Positions 34,933 through 47,297 are shown, counted from the stretch's first letter. The stretch: 47,297 bases of DNA from Betaproteobacteria bacterium (GCA_009921765.1 RFXC01000007.1:1-47297), one strand, 5' to 3'. Numbers and translations: made by a program. The notes: generated by a model not told the origin, from the letters alone.

Positions 34933-36516
34933 CTACTCCCACTCAATCGTCGCCGGCGGCTTTCCGCTGATGTCATACACCACCCTGTTGATGCCGCGCA
35001 CCTCATTGATGATCCGATTGGACACTCGCCCCAGCAAATCATGGGGCAGGTGAGCCCAGTGCGCCGTCATGAAGTCTTGGGTCTGCACAGCACGCAGCGC
35101 CACCACATACTCATAAGTGCGGCCATCGCCCATCACACCGACCGACTTCACCGGAAGAAACACTGCAAAGGCTTGTGACGTCTTGTCGTACCAATTACGG
35201 CCGTCGGTGGCATCGACCGTCGAGCGAAGTTCCTCGATGAAGATCGCATCGGCTCTGCGAAGCAGGTCTGCGTACTCGGCCCGAACCTCTCCGAGAATTC
35301 GCACTCCCAGCCCCGGCCCTGGAAACGGATGACGATAGACCATCTCCCTGGGCAGACCCAGGGCCACACCCAGCTCCCGAACCTCATCCTTGAACAGTTC
35401 GCGCAGAGGTTCGAGGAGCTTCAGGTGAAGCGTGTCTGGGAGTCCGCCGACATTGTGATGCGACTTGATCGTGGTGGCCTTTTTTGTCTTGGCCCCCGCT
35501 GACTCGATCACGTCAGGATAGATGGTTCCCTGCGCCAGCCATCGCGCGCGAGGAAGCTTGGCCGCCTCGGCCTGGAACACCTCAACGAATTCACGCCCGA
35601 TGATGCGGCGCTTTGTCTCGGGGTCGGTCACGCCTGACAACTCGCTCATGAAACGCTTCGACGCATCGGCATGAACGATCCGTAATCCCATGTGCCGCGC
35701 GAAGGTGCTCATCACCTGATCCCCCTCGCCCAGTCGAAGCAATCCGTTATCGACGAACACGCAGGTGAGCTGGTCGCCTATCGCGCGGTGGATGAGGGCG
35801 GCTGCAACGCTCGAGTCGACCCCGCCCGACAAGCCAAGAATCACTTCTTCGTCGCCAACTGCTGCACGAATACGCTCGACCGCCTCGCCAATGTAGTCGC
35901 CCATGACCCAGTCGGGTCGGGCTTTGCAGAGATCGAGGACGAACCGTTGCAGTATTGCGGCGCCCTGAATCGTGTGCGTGACTTCCGGGTGAAACTGGAC
36001 GGCATACAGTCCGCGCGTCTCATCGGCCATGCCGGCAATCGGGCAGCTTGGCGTGGAGGCCATGAGCTTGAACCCGGGTGGCATCTCGGTGACCTTGTCG
36101 CCGTGACTCATCCACACTTTCAGGATGCCGTGTCCCTCGGCGGTTGCGAAGTCCTGGATGCCGTCAAGCAACCGCGTGTGGCCGCGAGCACGCACCTCGG
36201 CGTATCCAAACTCCCGAGTATGGCCGCTTTCAACCCGGCCGCCGAGCTGTTGCGCCATGGTCTGCATGCCGTAGCAGATACCCAGTACCGGAACGCCGAG
36301 CTCAAAAACGGCTTGCGGCGCGCGGTCGGTGGACTCATGGTGCGCAGACATGTGACTGCCTGAGAGGATGATGCCGCGCGGCGCAAAACGACGAACGAAC
36401 TCATCGGAAACATCACAGGGATGAATCTCGCAGTACACATGTGCTTCGCGAACGCGACGTGCAATCAGCTGTGTTACCTGCGACCCGAAGTCGAGGATAA
36501 GAATCCGGTCATGCAT
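34933..36516 (-). CDS. guaA: GMP synthase (glutamine-hydrolysing)
   Basis: GuaA converts XMP to GMP with glutamine and ATP. The 527-residue protein has an N-terminal class I amidotransferase domain with the catalytic Cys in VLGICYGMQ (about residue 84) and His-x-Glu in VQFHPEVTH, then the ATP pyrophosphatase P-loop LSGGVDSS near 232 and the dimerisation domain ending in the invariant PPATIEWE. It starts two bases after the guaB stop, so guaB-guaA form the usual operon. It is complete and normal in length. Confidence 0.98.
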   Translation of the reverse strand: MHDRILILDFGSQVTQLIARRVREAHVYCEIHPCDVSDEFVRRFAPRGIILSGSHMSAHHESTDRAPQAVFELGVPVLGICYGMQTMAQQLGGRVESGHTREFGYAEVRARGHTRLLDGIQDFATAEGHGILKVWMSHGDKVTEMPPGFKLMASTPSCPIAGMADETRGLYAVQFHPEVTHTIQGAAILQRFVLDLCKARPDWVMGDYIGEAVERIRAAVGDEEVILGLSGGVDSSVAAALIHRAIGDQLTCVFVDNGLLRLGEGDQVMSTFARHMGLRIVHADASKRFMSELSGVTDPETKRRIIGREFVEVFQAEAAKLPRARWLAQGTIYPDVIESAGAKTKKATTIKSHHNVGGLPDTLHLKLLEPLRELFKDEVRELGVALGLPREMVYRHPFPGPGLGVRILGEVRAEYADLLRRADAIFIEELRSTVDATDGRNWYDKTSQAFAVFLPVKSVGVMGDGRTYEYVVALRAVQTQDFMTAHWAHLPHDLLGRVSNRIINEVRGINRVVYDISGKPPATIEWE

Positions 36517-36518
36517 GA

Positions 36519-38036
<1,518 letters not shown>

Positions 38037-38065
38037 TCACCCGCCCGTGGCGCGGCGATCTACGG

Positions 38066-38419
38066 TCATCGACGTTGCCAGCGAGCGTCACCGCGGCGCT
38101 GTCGTTGCACCTCCGCACGCCGGGCACGCGAGTGCTTGGGGTCGACCACGAGCGGCGCGAGAAGCTCGATTCGGTCACCCGGATGGAGGGCTGACTCGCC
38201 CGTAACCGCCTCGCCAAACACCGCAGCTGCCAGCGAACCGTTTGCCAGTCTGATGCTCAACTCGGGCCGGTTCGAGGCCGACAGCGCATCCGCCACCGTG
38301 GCTCGCACGGGAAGCGTGAGGCGCTCGATGCATACCTGAGGAGCCTTGGCACCACCCTCCGCGACCCAGCATAGCTCCACCTCGATGGTGGCCGCTCGCG
38401 AAACAGCCGGCGAGCTCAT
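38066..38419 (-). CDS. rnfH: RnfH family ubiquitin-like protein
   Basis: The 117-residue protein has the beta-grasp pattern of the RnfH family (IEVELCWVAEG near residue 11, VFGEAVTGESALHPGDRIEL near 65-85, then LLAPLVVDPKHSRARRAE with the characteristic DPK-x-x-RR end). Its function is not settled; RnfH is encoded with ratA and smpB in many proteobacteria, which is exactly the arrangement here. It overlaps ratA by four bases (ATGA). Confidence 0.88.
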   Translation of the reverse strand: MSSPAVSRAATIEVELCWVAEGGAKAPQVCIERLTLPVRATVADALSASNRPELSIRLANGSLAAAVFGEAVTGESALHPGDRIELLAPLVVDPKHSRARRAEVQRQRRGDARWQRR

Positions 38420-38859
38420 TTGCCGGCCTCGCCATACAGTTGATCTGCGCGATCAACAAAAGCATCCACCATGGTGGCTGCGATATGATCGAACACTGGC
38501 GCAAGTGCCCGGCCCAGCAGTCCGGCACCAAACTGATATTCAAGCGACAACTCCACCCGACACGCGTCGTCGCGAATTCGCGTAAACCGCCAGGTGCCAT
38601 GCAGCGACTTGAACGGACCCTGTTTCAACTGCATGACGATGGATTCGGGAGGCAGGTGCCGGTTGATGGTTGAGAATGACTGCCTGAGGCCCTTGAACGC
38701 AATCTGAACCGTGGCGAGCTTTGATCCGTCTGGCTGCGGCATAACCGACGCCCCGCCACACCAGGGCAAAAATGACGGATAGTCCTCAACCCGAGCAACC
38801 AGATCGAACATCCGCTCGCAGGGATGCGAAAGCAGTACCGATTTCCTGACCTCACCCAT
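38416..38859 (-). CDS. ratA: RatA/Coq10-type START-domain protein
   Basis: The 147-residue product has the polyketide-cyclase/START fold of the RatA-Coq10 family: [20 protein letters not shown], then [12 protein letters not shown], and the C-terminal helix [20 protein letters not shown]. In E. coli RatA was described as a ribosome-association toxin; ubiquinone binding is proposed for other members. The ATG at 38859 gives the family length; a frame to 38934 would run over the divergent smpB start. It is followed by rnfH and diverges from smpB across 42 bases. Confidence 0.88.
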   Translation of the reverse strand: MGEVRKSVLLSHPCERMFDLVARVEDYPSFLPWCGGASVMPQPDGSKLATVQIAFKGLRQSFSTINRHLPPESIVMQLKQGPFKSLHGTWRFTRIRDDACRVELSLEYQFGAGLLGRALAPVFDHIAATMVDAFVDRADQLYGEAGK

Positions 38860-38901
38860 CGCCAACCATACACCCGTCATATAAAGAGTCGCGATTTTGT
38901 C

Positions 38902-39363
38902 ATGAGCATCATCCAGAACAAAAAGGCCCACCACGACTACTCGATCGAAGAGCGATTCGAGGCTGGCCTGGTGCTCGAGGGCTGGGAGGTCAAAGCCATC
39001 CGCGCCGGTCGGGCGCAGATCAAGGAAGCCTATGTCATTCTTCGACAGGCAGAGCTCTACCTAATTGGTGCACATATTTCGGCGCTACCCGAGGCATCCA
39101 CCCACGTCCAGCCCGATCCGGTTCGGACGCGAAAACTACTGATGCGCGCTGAAGAAATCCGCAAGCTCATCGGGAAGGTCGAACGCGCTGGCTACACCCT
39201 GGTTCCGCTTGATTTCCACTACAGCCGTGGCCGGGTGAAACTCGCGCTTGGACTCGCGAAAGGCAAGCGTCAGCATGACAAGCGCGATGCCGAGCGCGAC
39301 CGCGACTGGCAGCGCGAACGCGCCCAAATCATGAAGCAGACCAACCGGAAACGCGACACTTGA
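38902..39363 (+). CDS. smpB: tmRNA-binding protein SmpB
   Basis: SmpB delivers tmRNA to stalled ribosomes. The 153-residue protein matches the family over its full length: [20 protein letters not shown], the [18 protein letters not shown] strand, [17 protein letters not shown], and the basic C-terminal tail with [14 protein letters not shown] that folds on the ribosome. A TATAAA at 38880-38885 lies close upstream but no good ribosome binding site was seen. The tmRNA gene itself (ssrA) is not in the window. Confidence 0.97.
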   Translation: MSIIQNKKAHHDYSIEERFEAGLVLEGWEVKAIRAGRAQIKEAYVILRQAELYLIGAHISALPEASTHVQPDPVRTRKLLMRAEEIRKLIGKVERAGYTLVPLDFHYSRGRVKLALGLAKGKRQHDKRDAERDRDWQRERAQIMKQTNRKRDT

Positions 39364-39376
39364 GCGTCAACCGCCC

Positions 39377-40033
39377 CTAGACGCGGTTTGAGGGCGCCAC
39401 CCAGCGCGCGCTCCCCGCGAGTGCGCGAAGCTTGCCGAAGTGTCGATCCAGAGGCGGGACCCTACCCAACAGCCACTGAAACAGCATGGCGGTTGCCATG
39501 GCGTCGCTCGTCGCCGCATGTCGGGTGAGCGCAGACAGGTTGGCGATCGCCAGCCACTCATCGAGCGCATGAGCCGCCACCCCCGGACGCAGCGCAGGCG
39601 CCAGTGCGGCAAGATCCAGCCAGCGACGCGGCACCGCAAGGTCGGCGTTACGCAGGGATCGCGTGAGGAATGCTCGGTCAAACCCGACGTGAAAGCCTAC
39701 CAGCGGCGAATCCCCTGCATAGTCGAGAAAGCGGCGACAAGCGACTTCGGGCGCCTCCCCCGCCGCCTGGGCCGCCGCGCCGATTCGATGGATCAGAATA
39801 TTGCTTCGCTCCGAGATCGCAGCCGGGCGAACCGCCACCTCGAAACTGTCGCCAACATCAATGCCCGCCGGCGACAAGGCCACTGCGCCGATCGCGAGCA
39901 AAGCGTCATGCTCGGTATCAAGCCCGGTGGTCTCGACATCAATCACCACCCAGCGCGCCTCGGGGCCTTGCCCCGAGCCCTTCAACGCGCGGGAAAGTTG
40001 TCGCCATAGCGCTTCAAGAGAAGGCCAGCTCAT
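39377..40033 (-). CDS. DnaQ-like 3'-5' exonuclease
   Basis: The 218-residue protein has the DEDD exonuclease pattern: ExoI VVIDVETTGLD near residue 30, ExoII VGFHVGFDRAFL near 113, and ExoIII HAATSDAMATAML near 193. It is a stand-alone epsilon-type exonuclease rather than the polymerase III subunit, which would usually be longer at the C-terminus. It overlaps the upstream CBS-domain gene by four bases (ATGA), a common pairing in proteobacteria whose purpose I do not know. It is convergent with smpB. Confidence 0.87.
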   Translation of the reverse strand: MSWPSLEALWRQLSRALKGSGQGPEARWVVIDVETTGLDTEHDALLAIGAVALSPAGIDVGDSFEVAVRPAAISERSNILIHRIGAAAQAAGEAPEVACRRFLDYAGDSPLVGFHVGFDRAFLTRSLRNADLAVPRRWLDLAALAPALRPGVAAHALDEWLAIANLSALTRHAATSDAMATAMLFQWLLGRVPPLDRHFGKLRALAGSARWVAPSNRV

Positions 40034-41937
40034 GGATAGTCAAGAGTCAAGCGCTGAAGCGCCTTGCGAACCTGACGCAGCGCTTCCACCAATATTCGTC
40101 GATCAAGCGGTGACAGCGTGTCGAGCTCGATCAGGTTGGGATTGGCAGTCAGCGGGACACCAGCAGGCTGCAAGTGCTGAACCCGAAGCCGGAGACCCTG
40201 TAAAAAATTGAAACCATCGATCCAGCCGCGCCCCTCGTTAGCATCGACCACAGCGTGCTGGATCAGGGCTTCGATCCTGGCCACCGTCCCGGATTGAATG
40301 ATTCCGTTCGCGAGACAAAGAAGCCGCGCCACATCGACCATGGGCATCGTGCCTTGCAGTTTGAGATCAACCGAGCCCGACTCCGGGGCCAGCATTCCCA
40401 GAACACCGGTCGCGAGAAAGCGCGGCGGGTTGCTGCGCTGGGCGTTATCGCTCATCAGCTTCTGGAACCGCGCGCTCTGTTGCACGCTGGGCGCGATCAT
40501 CGCCTGCAGTCGTTGCCCCAGATCCATGTTGCCGGCGAGTGGCCGGAGATCAAAATAAATGCTTGCATTCAACAAATTTTGCGGGCTGCCATGAGAGACC
40601 CAACGGGCAAAGCGCGTCTGCCAATGCGAGAGGCTCAGGCAACACTCGGGATTGCCCGCCATGATTCCACCCTTGCAGAGCGGAAAACCGCTGCGGTCCA
40701 GCCATTGGTTGACTGATTGCCCCAGCGCAAGCAATGCCGTCTGCGACTCAGGGGGGCATGTGTCGTCGAACACAATTCCGTTGTCCTGGTCGGTTGCGAT
40801 GGTCTGTTCCTCGCGCCCTTCACTGCCAAACGCAAGCCAGCAAAATGACGCGAGGTCAATGCCGCGTGATTCGGCAAGCATCGCAACAAGGCGCCGGGTG
40901 AGCTGATCGTTCATGCGGCTGATCAAATGCGTGAGGTGGTGCGCGGCCACCCCTTGTGCCACCAACGAGCGCGACCACTCGCGGATCTCAGCCGCAACAG
41001 AGATCAACTGTTCGGGATGCGTCGCGCGAACAATGGAATCGCTCAGCTGTCTGAGGTTGCGCCGGGTGAGCGCGAACAGGTCGCGCTCGGTCACCATGCC
41101 GATGACCCGGCCGCCGTCAACGACAGGTACGTGCCGAATAGACCGGTCTGCCATCAGCGTGGTTGCGTCGGCAACCGTTGCGCTGGCCGGCAGCGCAGAA
41201 ACCGGTGCGCTCATCACCGCGGATATGGGCGAATCAAGCGATCGCTCGGGCAACACGATGCGCCCAATCACATCTTGCCGGGTGAAAATCCCGATTGGTC
41301 CGCCGCTGGATTCATCGACGATCAGCATCGCACCGACCATCTCGCGCTCCATCGTCGCCAGCGCCTCGCCCAGCGGCGTGTCGGCCCGACACCACACCGG
41401 TTCACGGCGGACCATCGCGCGCAGCGGCTGACTCATCAGGCGCCACTGGGCGCTTTGGGCTGAGTAGTTCGCTTGCACCGCGCGCATGGAAAGCTCCATG
41501 AGCACTGCCATGCGTCGCCTGCAAAAATCGGTGAACACCTCGCTTCGCGCGAGCAGTTGTTCAAAATGCTCGGTGGGCAAAAGCCAGCAGAAGAGATCCG
41601 ACAAAGCGGCATACCGGGTGCGTGGCGGGCGCTTCCCCATCAACGAGCCCATCGGGAACAGATCCCCTGCACCAAGCACGAGCGGCGACGCCGCTACACC
41701 GCCGCTCTCGCCGGGCAGGACACCCTCTACCCCGCCCTGCCGGATGATGAAACAGCCAGGCGGATGATCGACTCCCGGTTCAAGGATTCGCTCGGTGGCG
41801 CCGAAATATTGAAGTCGTGCGTGTCGGGCAACGAAATCGACATCCTCGATCGTCATCTCCGAGAACGGCGCGTGCGCACGGAGCGCCGCAACCGTCTCTC
41901 GAACCAGCGACTCGGCGGTCATCGCGCCCGGCCGCAA
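40030..41937 (-). CDS. cNMP-binding / CBS pair / DUF294 nucleotidyltransferase-like signalling protein
   Basis: The 635-residue protein has a cyclic-nucleotide-binding-like domain (about 20-150), two CBS domains (about 180-300; the VVDGGRVIGMVTERDLFAL end is clear), a DUF294 putative nucleotidyltransferase domain with FGSEGREEQTIATDQDNGIV near 365-385, and a DUF294 C-terminal domain to the end. Proteins of this type are thought to sense nucleotides and modify an unknown target. An ATG at 41922 is an alternative start. It is six bases downstream of ppsA and is coupled to the exonuclease gene. Confidence 0.87.
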   Translation of the reverse strand: MRPGAMTAESLVRETVAALRAHAPFSEMTIEDVDFVARHARLQYFGATERILEPGVDHPPGCFIIRQGGVEGVLPGESGGVAASPLVLGAGDLFPMGSLMGKRPPRTRYAALSDLFCWLLPTEHFEQLLARSEVFTDFCRRRMAVLMELSMRAVQANYSAQSAQWRLMSQPLRAMVRREPVWCRADTPLGEALATMEREMVGAMLIVDESSGGPIGIFTRQDVIGRIVLPERSLDSPISAVMSAPVSALPASATVADATTLMADRSIRHVPVVDGGRVIGMVTERDLFALTRRNLRQLSDSIVRATHPEQLISVAAEIREWSRSLVAQGVAAHHLTHLISRMNDQLTRRLVAMLAESRGIDLASFCWLAFGSEGREEQTIATDQDNGIVFDDTCPPESQTALLALGQSVNQWLDRSGFPLCKGGIMAGNPECCLSLSHWQTRFARWVSHGSPQNLLNASIYFDLRPLAGNMDLGQRLQAMIAPSVQQSARFQKLMSDNAQRSNPPRFLATGVLGMLAPESGSVDLKLQGTMPMVDVARLLCLANGIIQSGTVARIEALIQHAVVDANEGRGWIDGFNFLQGLRLRVQHLQPAGVPLTANPNLIELDTLSPLDRRILVEALRQVRKALQRLTLDYP

Positions 41938-41943
41938 CTATGC

Positions 41944-44346
41944 CTAGCGCTCTGCACCGCCCGATGCAAGTCGCTGCCAGGTGGCAACCACTGTGTCGGG
42001 ATTGAGCGAAATCGAGGCGATACCCTGCGCCATCAGCCATTCAGCGAGATCGGGGTGGTCAGACGGCCCCTGGCCACAGATGCCGACATACTTGCCAGCG
42101 CGGCGGCATGCGCCGATGGCAGATTCCAGCAAGGCCTTGACCGCTGGATCGCGCTCGTCGAAGGCTTCGGCGACCAGCCCGGAGTCGCGATCCAGGCCGA
42201 GCGTAAGCTGTGTGAGGTCGTTGGAGCCAATCGAAAAGCCGTCGAAATGCTCGAGGAATGCGTCGGCAAGAATGGCGTTGGAGGGAAGCTCGCACATCAT
42301 GATGAGCTTGAGCGCGCCCCCTCCTCCTTCGGGCGCCGCCCCACGTTTGAGTCCGTGGCGCGCCAGCAGATCGACCACACGCCGCGCCTCGTTGACCGTG
42401 CGCACAAACGGCACCATCAACTCGACATTGGTGAGGCCCATGTCGTTGCGAACCCGCCGGAGCGCCTCGCATTCGAGTTCAAAGCAGTCGCGAAATCCTT
42501 CGGAAATGTAGCGCGAGGCGCCACGAAAACCGAGCATCGGGTTCTCTTCTTCCGGCTCGTAACGCGATCCGCCGATGAGCTTGCGATATTCATTCGACTT
42601 GAAATCGGAGAGGCGCACGATGACCGACTTGGGCCAGAACGCTGCGGCAATGGTGGCCACCCCTTCGGCCAGACGCTGCACGAAGAATTCGCGGGGCGTG
42701 GTGTGTCCGCGCGCAACGCTTTCCACCGCCACGCGAAGGTCGGCGTCCACGTTGGGGTAGTCGAGAATTGCCTTCGGATGAATCCCGATATTGTTGTTGA
42801 TGATGAATTCCAGCCGCGCGAGACCCACGCCCGCGTTGGGCAGCGCCGCGAATTCGAACGCGAGTCGCGGGTTGCCGACATTCATCATGATCTTCACGGG
42901 AATGTCGGGCATCTCGCCAGTGGCGACTTCGCTCACCTCGGTCTCGAGCAGACCGTCGTAGATGAACCCCGTGTCGCCTTCAGCACAAGAAACAGTGACC
43001 AACGAATCCGATTTGAGGCGCTCGGTGGCGTCGTTGCATCCCACCACCGCCGGGATGCCCAGCTCGCGCGCGATGATGGCCGCATGGCAGGTTCTCCCAC
43101 CGCGGTTGGTCACGATCGCCGACGCGCGCTTCATGACCGGCTCCCAGTTCGGGTCGGTCATGTCGGTGACCAACACATCGCCTGGCCGGACCTGGTCCAT
43201 CTGCGAAGCATCCAGAATGACCCGTACCGGCCCAGCCCCCACCTTTTGACCGATTGCGCGCCCGGACGCAAGCACATCGGCGGACCCCTTCAAACGGTAG
43301 CGCTGCTGTCGCCCGCCCTGCTCCCGCGACTTCACTGTTTCGGGACGCGCCTGAAGGATATAGAGACGGCCGTCGTTGCCGTCGCGGCCCCACTCGATGT
43401 CCATGGGACGACCGTAGTGGCGTTCGATCGTGATGCCATATCGGGCGAGTTCGAGCACCTCATCATCAGTAAGGGAATACCGGTTGCGCAGATCAACCGG
43501 CGTGTCGACCGTCCTGACGTTCTGCCCCGGCTGGTCGGAGAACTCCATGCGGATCAGCTTGGAACCCATTTCGCGCCGGATGATGGGCTGCCGTGCCACC
43601 CCGATCATGGGTTTGTGGACATAGAACTCATCCGGGTTGACAGCGCCCTGCACGACCGTCTCACCCAGGCCCCAGGCGCTGGTGATGAACACCACATCGC
43701 GGAAGCCAGATTCAGTGTCCAGGGTGAACATGACGCCGGAGCTGCCCAGGTCGCTTCGGACCATCCGCTGGATGCCGGCGGAAAGCGCCACCTCGGCATG
43801 CGTGAAGCCCTTGTGCACCCGGTAGGCGATGGCACGGTCGTTGTAGAGCGATGCAAACACATGCCGCACCCGATCGAGCACCGCCTCGATTCCGCAGACG
43901 TTCAGGTAGGTTTCCTGCTGGCCTGCGAAGGATGCATCGGGAAGGTCTTCTGCCGTCGCCGACGAACGTACGGCAACCGGCAGGAGAGGACCGGACTCGG
44001 CAGTAAGGAGCGCGTGATGCGCGCGAATATCGGCCTCGAGCGCAGCGGGAAGCGGCGCCGAGCAGATCCAGGCGCGAATATCGGCGCCACACTCGGTCAG
44101 CGCCTTGACATCATCGACGTTGAGGGCGTCCAGACGCCTCGCGATCCGCTCGGCAAGCCCGTCGTGGGCGAGAAATTCGCGAAAGGCCGACGCCGTGGTG
44201 GCGTAGCCCCCCGGCACTCGTACGCCAGCCGCCGCCAGCTGGCTGATCATTTCGCCCAGGGAGGCGTTCTTGCCACCCACCGCGTCGACATCGCTCATGC
44301 GGAGCGACTCGAACGCGATGACACGGCGCTCGGTAGAGAGGTTCAT
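41944..44346 (-). CDS. ppsA: Phosphoenolpyruvate synthase
   Basis: PpsA makes PEP from pyruvate and ATP. The 800-residue protein has the N-terminal ATP-binding domain with [14 protein letters not shown] and [20 protein letters not shown], the phosphohistidine domain with [20 protein letters not shown] (catalytic His near 433), and the PEP/pyruvate TIM barrel ending with [18 protein letters not shown], in which the Cys is conserved. All key motifs are present. It diverges from its regulator gene ppsR; a TAAAAT at 44398-44403 on the minus strand could be its -10 box. Confidence 0.98.
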   Translation of the reverse strand: MNLSTERRVIAFESLRMSDVDAVGGKNASLGEMISQLAAAGVRVPGGYATTASAFREFLAHDGLAERIARRLDALNVDDVKALTECGADIRAWICSAPLPAALEADIRAHHALLTAESGPLLPVAVRSSATAEDLPDASFAGQQETYLNVCGIEAVLDRVRHVFASLYNDRAIAYRVHKGFTHAEVALSAGIQRMVRSDLGSSGVMFTLDTESGFRDVVFITSAWGLGETVVQGAVNPDEFYVHKPMIGVARQPIIRREMGSKLIRMEFSDQPGQNVRTVDTPVDLRNRYSLTDDEVLELARYGITIERHYGRPMDIEWGRDGNDGRLYILQARPETVKSREQGGRQQRYRLKGSADVLASGRAIGQKVGAGPVRVILDASQMDQVRPGDVLVTDMTDPNWEPVMKRASAIVTNRGGRTCHAAIIARELGIPAVVGCNDATERLKSDSLVTVSCAEGDTGFIYDGLLETEVSEVATGEMPDIPVKIMMNVGNPRLAFEFAALPNAGVGLARLEFIINNNIGIHPKAILDYPNVDADLRVAVESVARGHTTPREFFVQRLAEGVATIAAAFWPKSVIVRLSDFKSNEYRKLIGGSRYEPEEENPMLGFRGASRYISEGFRDCFELECEALRRVRNDMGLTNVELMVPFVRTVNEARRVVDLLARHGLKRGAAPEGGGGALKLIMMCELPSNAILADAFLEHFDGFSIGSNDLTQLTLGLDRDSGLVAEAFDERDPAVKALLESAIGACRRAGKYVGICGQGPSDHPDLAEWLMAQGIASISLNPDTVVATWQRLASGGAER

Positions 44347-44441
44347 GGAGAGGTCCTGGCATGGTTGGAAACCGGTGGCGCAGCGCGCAATGCTGGTATT
44401 TTACCTGCCCGACGCCCGCTGGCCGCCCGATCAAGGCGCTC

Positions 44442-45311
44442 ATGGCTGCCCATTCCGTTGAGGTAAACGTGCCCGATTCCACCGATCAGACGCCTTACGA
44501 CCGAACCGTTTTTTATGTTTCGGACGGCACCGGTATCACGGCCGAAACCTTCGGTCATTCTCTTCTTACCCAGTTCGGCTCTGTGCGCCTCAGGCAGCAG
44601 CGACTGCCCTTCGTGGATTCGATGGAAAAGGCTGAAGAGGCACTGCGCCGCATCAACCGCCAGGCACAGCTCGATCGCCAGCCTCCCATCGTGTTCAGCA
44701 CGCTGGTCAACGCGCCGATCAACGATATCGTCCGGCAGGCCACCTGCAGATTCTTCGATCTGTTCGCAAGCTTTCTTGAACCGCTCGAGCAGGAACTGGG
44801 CGTTCGCTCCAGCCACGCAATCGGCCAGTCGCATACCGCATCGAATCTCGAGGCCTACAGCCGACGCATTGCAGCCATCAACTATTCGCTCTCGCACGAC
44901 GACGGTCAGACCGACAAGGATCTGGAAGAGTCCGATGTGATACTGGTCGGCGTCTCGCGAAGCGGCAAGACGCCCACCAGCCTCTACCTCGCCATGCAGC
45001 ACGGGGTAAAGGCCGCCAACTATCCGTTGATTCCGGAAGATTTCGATCGGCAGCGACTTCCAGAAGTGCTCTACCGGCACAGAAAGAAGCTGTTCGGGCT
45101 CACCATCACGCCAGAACGTTTGGCCGAAGTGCGTCAGGAGCGGCGACCAAACAGTCGTTATGCATCACTCGACAACTGCAGGCAGGAGGTGATCGCTGCC
45201 GAGTCGATGATGCGAAGGGAAGGGATCGAGTGGCTGTCCAGCACCACAAAATCGATCGAGGAAATTGCAACCACCGTGCTTCAGCGGATTGAAGCGCGAA
45301 GCCCAAGCTGA
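44442..45311 (+). CDS. ppsR: PEP synthase regulatory kinase/phosphorylase
   Basis: This bifunctional enzyme inactivates PpsA by ADP-dependent phosphorylation of a Thr and reactivates it with phosphate. The 289-residue protein shows [19 protein letters not shown] near the start, [10 protein letters not shown] in the middle, and the P-loop-like [16 protein letters not shown] near 168-183. The ATG at 44442 was chosen because the frame upstream (to 44361) crosses the divergent promoter region. A GTG further in is possible. Its 3' end overlaps the convergent methyltransferase gene by about thirty bases. Confidence 0.96.
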   Translation: MAAHSVEVNVPDSTDQTPYDRTVFYVSDGTGITAETFGHSLLTQFGSVRLRQQRLPFVDSMEKAEEALRRINRQAQLDRQPPIVFSTLVNAPINDIVRQATCRFFDLFASFLEPLEQELGVRSSHAIGQSHTASNLEAYSRRIAAINYSLSHDDGQTDKDLEESDVILVGVSRSGKTPTSLYLAMQHGVKAANYPLIPEDFDRQRLPEVLYRHRKKLFGLTITPERLAEVRQERRPNSRYASLDNCRQEVIAAESMMRREGIEWLSSTTKSIEEIATTVLQRIEARSPS

Positions 45312-46129
45312 CGACCCGCTGCCGTCTGCCGCTGTGTGAATTGCTCGTACAGACAGATCGAAGCCGCCACACCCACGTTCAGCGACTCGATGCCGACCTG
45401 GTGCCGGATCTCCAGACGATCAATGGCATTCACCGCGCTCAGCTCCGCCGAGAGCCCCTTGCCTTCCGCACCAAAGAGCCATACCCGGGGCCCGCGCAGG
45501 TCTGCCGCATCGATCGACTGCGGCGACCGGGGAGCGGCCGCTGTCCAGCGGGCGGCGCCCCGAACACTGATGAGCACGGACACAGGGATTGATTCGCAGA
45601 TCTGCAAGGCAAAGTGCGCACCCATGCCCGCCCGAACCACCTTGGGAGACCACAGGCTCACGCTGTCGGGCGAGCTCATGATCAGCCGTACACCGAACGC
45701 CGCGGCACTGCGTAGAAGCGTACCGGCATTTCCCGGGTCCTGAATGCCGTCCAGGTACACCGCATCCTGATCGAGCACCTCCGGAAGCGCCGCTTGTGGG
45801 ATGCGAATCGTCGCGAGCGGGCCTGGCCCGTTAGCTACCTGCGACAGCCGGTCGAAGAGCGCATCATCGAGCACCAGCGTTTGATGTGCGGCATGCGCGC
45901 AAAGCGCAAGGATCGTCTCCCTGTTGCCTGATCGACGCGGAATGACGGCCTCGGGCGCCATCGCGCCGCCTGCAGCGCGCCAGGCCTGGAGAAGATGCTC
46001 GCCCTCGATGATCGCGAGGCCCAGCGCCTCCCGCTCACGAGACGACCGCGACAGCGCAAGCAGGCGCCGAAATCGTTCGCTCGAGGGCGAACGGATCTCC
46101 AATCGGGGCAATACCTGCCGCTCGCTCAT
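45281..46129 (-). CDS. TrmH/SpoU family RNA 2'-O-methyltransferase
   Basis: The 282-residue protein has an N-terminal RNA-substrate-binding domain ([20 protein letters not shown]) and a C-terminal SpoU domain with the three knot motifs: [28 protein letters not shown] and [16 protein letters not shown]. It methylates a ribose in rRNA or tRNA; the site cannot be told from the sequence. The ATG at 46129 overlaps the rnhB stop (ATGA), and the start at 46192 would lie within rnhB. It follows lpxB-rnhB as in other Burkholderiales. Confidence 0.9.
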   Translation of the reverse strand: MSERQVLPRLEIRSPSSERFRRLLALSRSSREREALGLAIIEGEHLLQAWRAAGGAMAPEAVIPRRSGNRETILALCAHAAHQTLVLDDALFDRLSQVANGPGPLATIRIPQAALPEVLDQDAVYLDGIQDPGNAGTLLRSAAAFGVRLIMSSPDSVSLWSPKVVRAGMGAHFALQICESIPVSVLISVRGAARWTAAAPRSPQSIDAADLRGPRVWLFGAEGKGLSAELSAVNAIDRLEIRHQVGIESLNVGVAASICLYEQFTQRQTAAGRQLGLRASIR

Positions 46130-46761
46130 CGGAGACCGCGCTGCTCGAGCGCCTGTCGGACCGGCGCAAAGCTTCGGCGATGCGCAGGGCACGGGCCATG
46201 AGATCGAAGCAGCTCAAGATGCAGCGGGCTGGGATAACCTTTGTGCTGATCAAAGCCGTAGTGCGGATAGTTGATGTGCAGGCGCTCCATCGCGGCATCT
46301 CTATCGGTCTTGGCAAGAATGGAGGCCGCTGAAATCGCGGCGTCGAGCGCATCGCCCTTGACCAGGGTTTCCACCGCGCAGCGGAGGATCGGTGCGCGAT
46401 TGCCGTCGATACGGGCGAGGTCGGGGGTGACAGCAAGCCGATCGACCGCGCGTCGCATGGCAAGAAGCGTGGCCTGGAGAATGTTGATCGCGTCGATCTC
46501 CTCAACACTGGCGCTCGCGACCGACCAGGCGAGCGCCCGCTCGCGGATCTGGGCCGCGAGCTGCTCGCGCCGCACCGGCGACAGGACTTTCGAGTCGCGC
46601 AAGCCCGCAATTGGCCGCTCAGGATCCAAAATGACGGCGGCGGCAAACACCGGGCCGGCCAGCGGGCCACGACCGGCTTCGTCCACGCCGGCAACGCGTC
46701 TCGCCGGAGGGGTCAAACCGGGAAGTTGTGGCTGATGATCACCGGCAGGTTGTCGACTCAT
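46126..46761 (-). CDS. rnhB: Ribonuclease HII
   Basis: RnhB cleaves RNA in RNA-DNA hybrids, including single ribonucleotides in DNA. The 211-residue protein has [20 protein letters not shown] with the first catalytic Asp-Glu near residue 25, a further Asp in RIDGNR, and [20 protein letters not shown] followed by [16 protein letters not shown]. The frame and length are normal. Its ATG overlaps the lpxB stop, and its stop overlaps the methyltransferase start. Confidence 0.96.
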   Translation of the reverse strand: MSRQPAGDHQPQLPGLTPPARRVAGVDEAGRGPLAGPVFAAAVILDPERPIAGLRDSKVLSPVRREQLAAQIRERALAWSVASASVEEIDAINILQATLLAMRRAVDRLAVTPDLARIDGNRAPILRCAVETLVKGDALDAAISAASILAKTDRDAAMERLHINYPHYGFDQHKGYPSPLHLELLRSHGPCPAHRRSFAPVRQALEQRGLR

Positions 46762-47297
46762 GACGAATCCTTCACGGATTCACACACCGCGAGAATCGCC
46801 TCGGCGCTCCGTTTCGCGCAGCCGCGGGCAAGGGTTCCGTGCATCTCGCTAAAGCGCTGATGCAATCGGCCGCGAAGCGACGTGTCGTCGAGCTGCGCAA
46901 GCAACGCCGCACCCATTGCCTCGGGGCTCGCCTCATGCTGGATGAATTCAGGCACCAGCGATTCCCGACACAATATGTTGGGCAGTCCGATCCAGGGCAA
47001 TAGTCCGCGATTGCGCATCAGCAAAAAGCTGAGCGTTGCCATGCGATAAAAAATCACCATGGGACGACCCAGGAGCGCCGCTTCCAGCGTGGCAGTGCCG
47101 CTCGCAACCAGCACGGTATCGGCAGCCAACATGGCGCGGTGTGACTGTCCGGATACGAGCGTAAGCGGCAGCTTTGAATCCAGCCTGAGCGCGCCGGCCT
47201 GCCGCCTGAGCGTCTCCAGCAGAGGAGGCGCGGCCGCAGGAAGTACGAAATGGCAATCTGGACGCTGCCGATGAATCCAGGCGGCGGTCTGCAGAAC
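46758..47297 (-). CDS. lpxB: Lipid-A-disaccharide synthase (partial, 5' end cut)
   Basis: The C-terminal 179 residues are present; the frame is open to the last base of the window. LpxB joins UDP-diacylglucosamine and lipid X in lipid A synthesis, which shows a Gram-negative cell envelope. The part seen carries [20 protein letters not shown], then [17 protein letters not shown] and [19 protein letters not shown], all typical of the donor-binding half of this GT-B enzyme. It forms an overlapping run with rnhB and the methyltransferase gene, part of the usual lpxD-fabZ-lpxA-lpxB-rnhB group. Confidence 0.96.
   Translation of the reverse strand, partial: VLQTAAWIHRQRPDCHFVLPAAAPPLLETLRRQAGALRLDSKLPLTLVSGQSHRAMLAADTVLVASGTATLEAALLGRPMVIFYRMATLSFLLMRNRGLLPWIGLPNILCRESLVPEFIQHEASPEAMGAALLAQLDDTSLRGRLHQRFSEMHGTLARGCAKRSAEAILAVCESVKDSS

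Noticed and set aside
41473..44466. A 997-codon open frame on the plus strand opposite ppsA and part of the CBS gene
   Set aside because: It mirrors the codon positions of ppsA, whose motifs are complete; long antisense frames are common in GC-rich DNA, and the translation shows no recognisable domain.

Overview
The window is GC-rich chromosomal DNA from a betaproteobacterium, most likely of the order Burkholderiales. The evidence is the housekeeping block on the right (lpxB, rnhB, trmH-type methyltransferase, ppsR/ppsA, smpB/ratA/rnfH, guaB/guaA), a Bug/TctC-type solute receptor, and a type III secretion cluster ordered like the Bordetella bsc locus. No tRNA, rRNA, integrase, insertion sequence or CRISPR array was recognised. 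No stretch longer than about 300 bases lacks a gene; the largest gap is the divergent region at about 7764-7944.

Layout. (1) 1-1316: the 3' part of a parvulin-type peptidyl-prolyl isomerase gene and a convergent tadA. (2) 1319-7763, minus strand: a tightly overlapping operon reading sctW (fused YopN-TyeA), a SycN-like chaperone, sctX, sctY, sctV, sctD, a YscE-like needle chaperone and sctF. (3) 7945-26263, plus strand: a small putative chaperone; three tandem EspA/SseB/Bsp22-like filament or tip paralogs; an LcrH-type chaperone; two YopB/SseC-type translocators and one YopD-type translocator; two more TPR chaperones; then sctI-J-K-L-N-O-P-Q-R-S-T-U, a BscW-like protein and the secretin sctC. 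Most of these genes overlap or nearly touch. (4) 26281-32102: a partner-switching regulatory module with a divergent STAS antagonist and an overlapping four-gene operon (HATPase kinase/anti-sigma factor, a sensor with no output domain, a sensor fused to a 12-helix MFS-like domain, and a SpoIIE phosphatase). It resembles btrV/btrW/btrU, which control the Bordetella system. (5) 32129-34908: a quinone-oxidoreductase-like gene, a TctC-type receptor and an AT-rich methyltransferase gene that looks foreign. (6) 34933-47297: the housekeeping backbone.

The pieces make one logical unit. The export gate (SctR/S/T/U/V), rings (SctC/D/J), sorting platform (SctK/L/N/O/Q), rod and needle (SctI/F), ruler (SctP), gatekeeper (SctW), translocon and dedicated chaperones are all present, followed by the genes likely to control them. 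No effector gene and no sigma factor for the partner switch was recognised. The most unusual points are an SctL lacking about 70-75 central residues, three filament paralogs, two hydrophobic translocators, and the extra membrane sensors in the partner-switch operon.

All family assignments come from reading the translated sequences; no database search was run.
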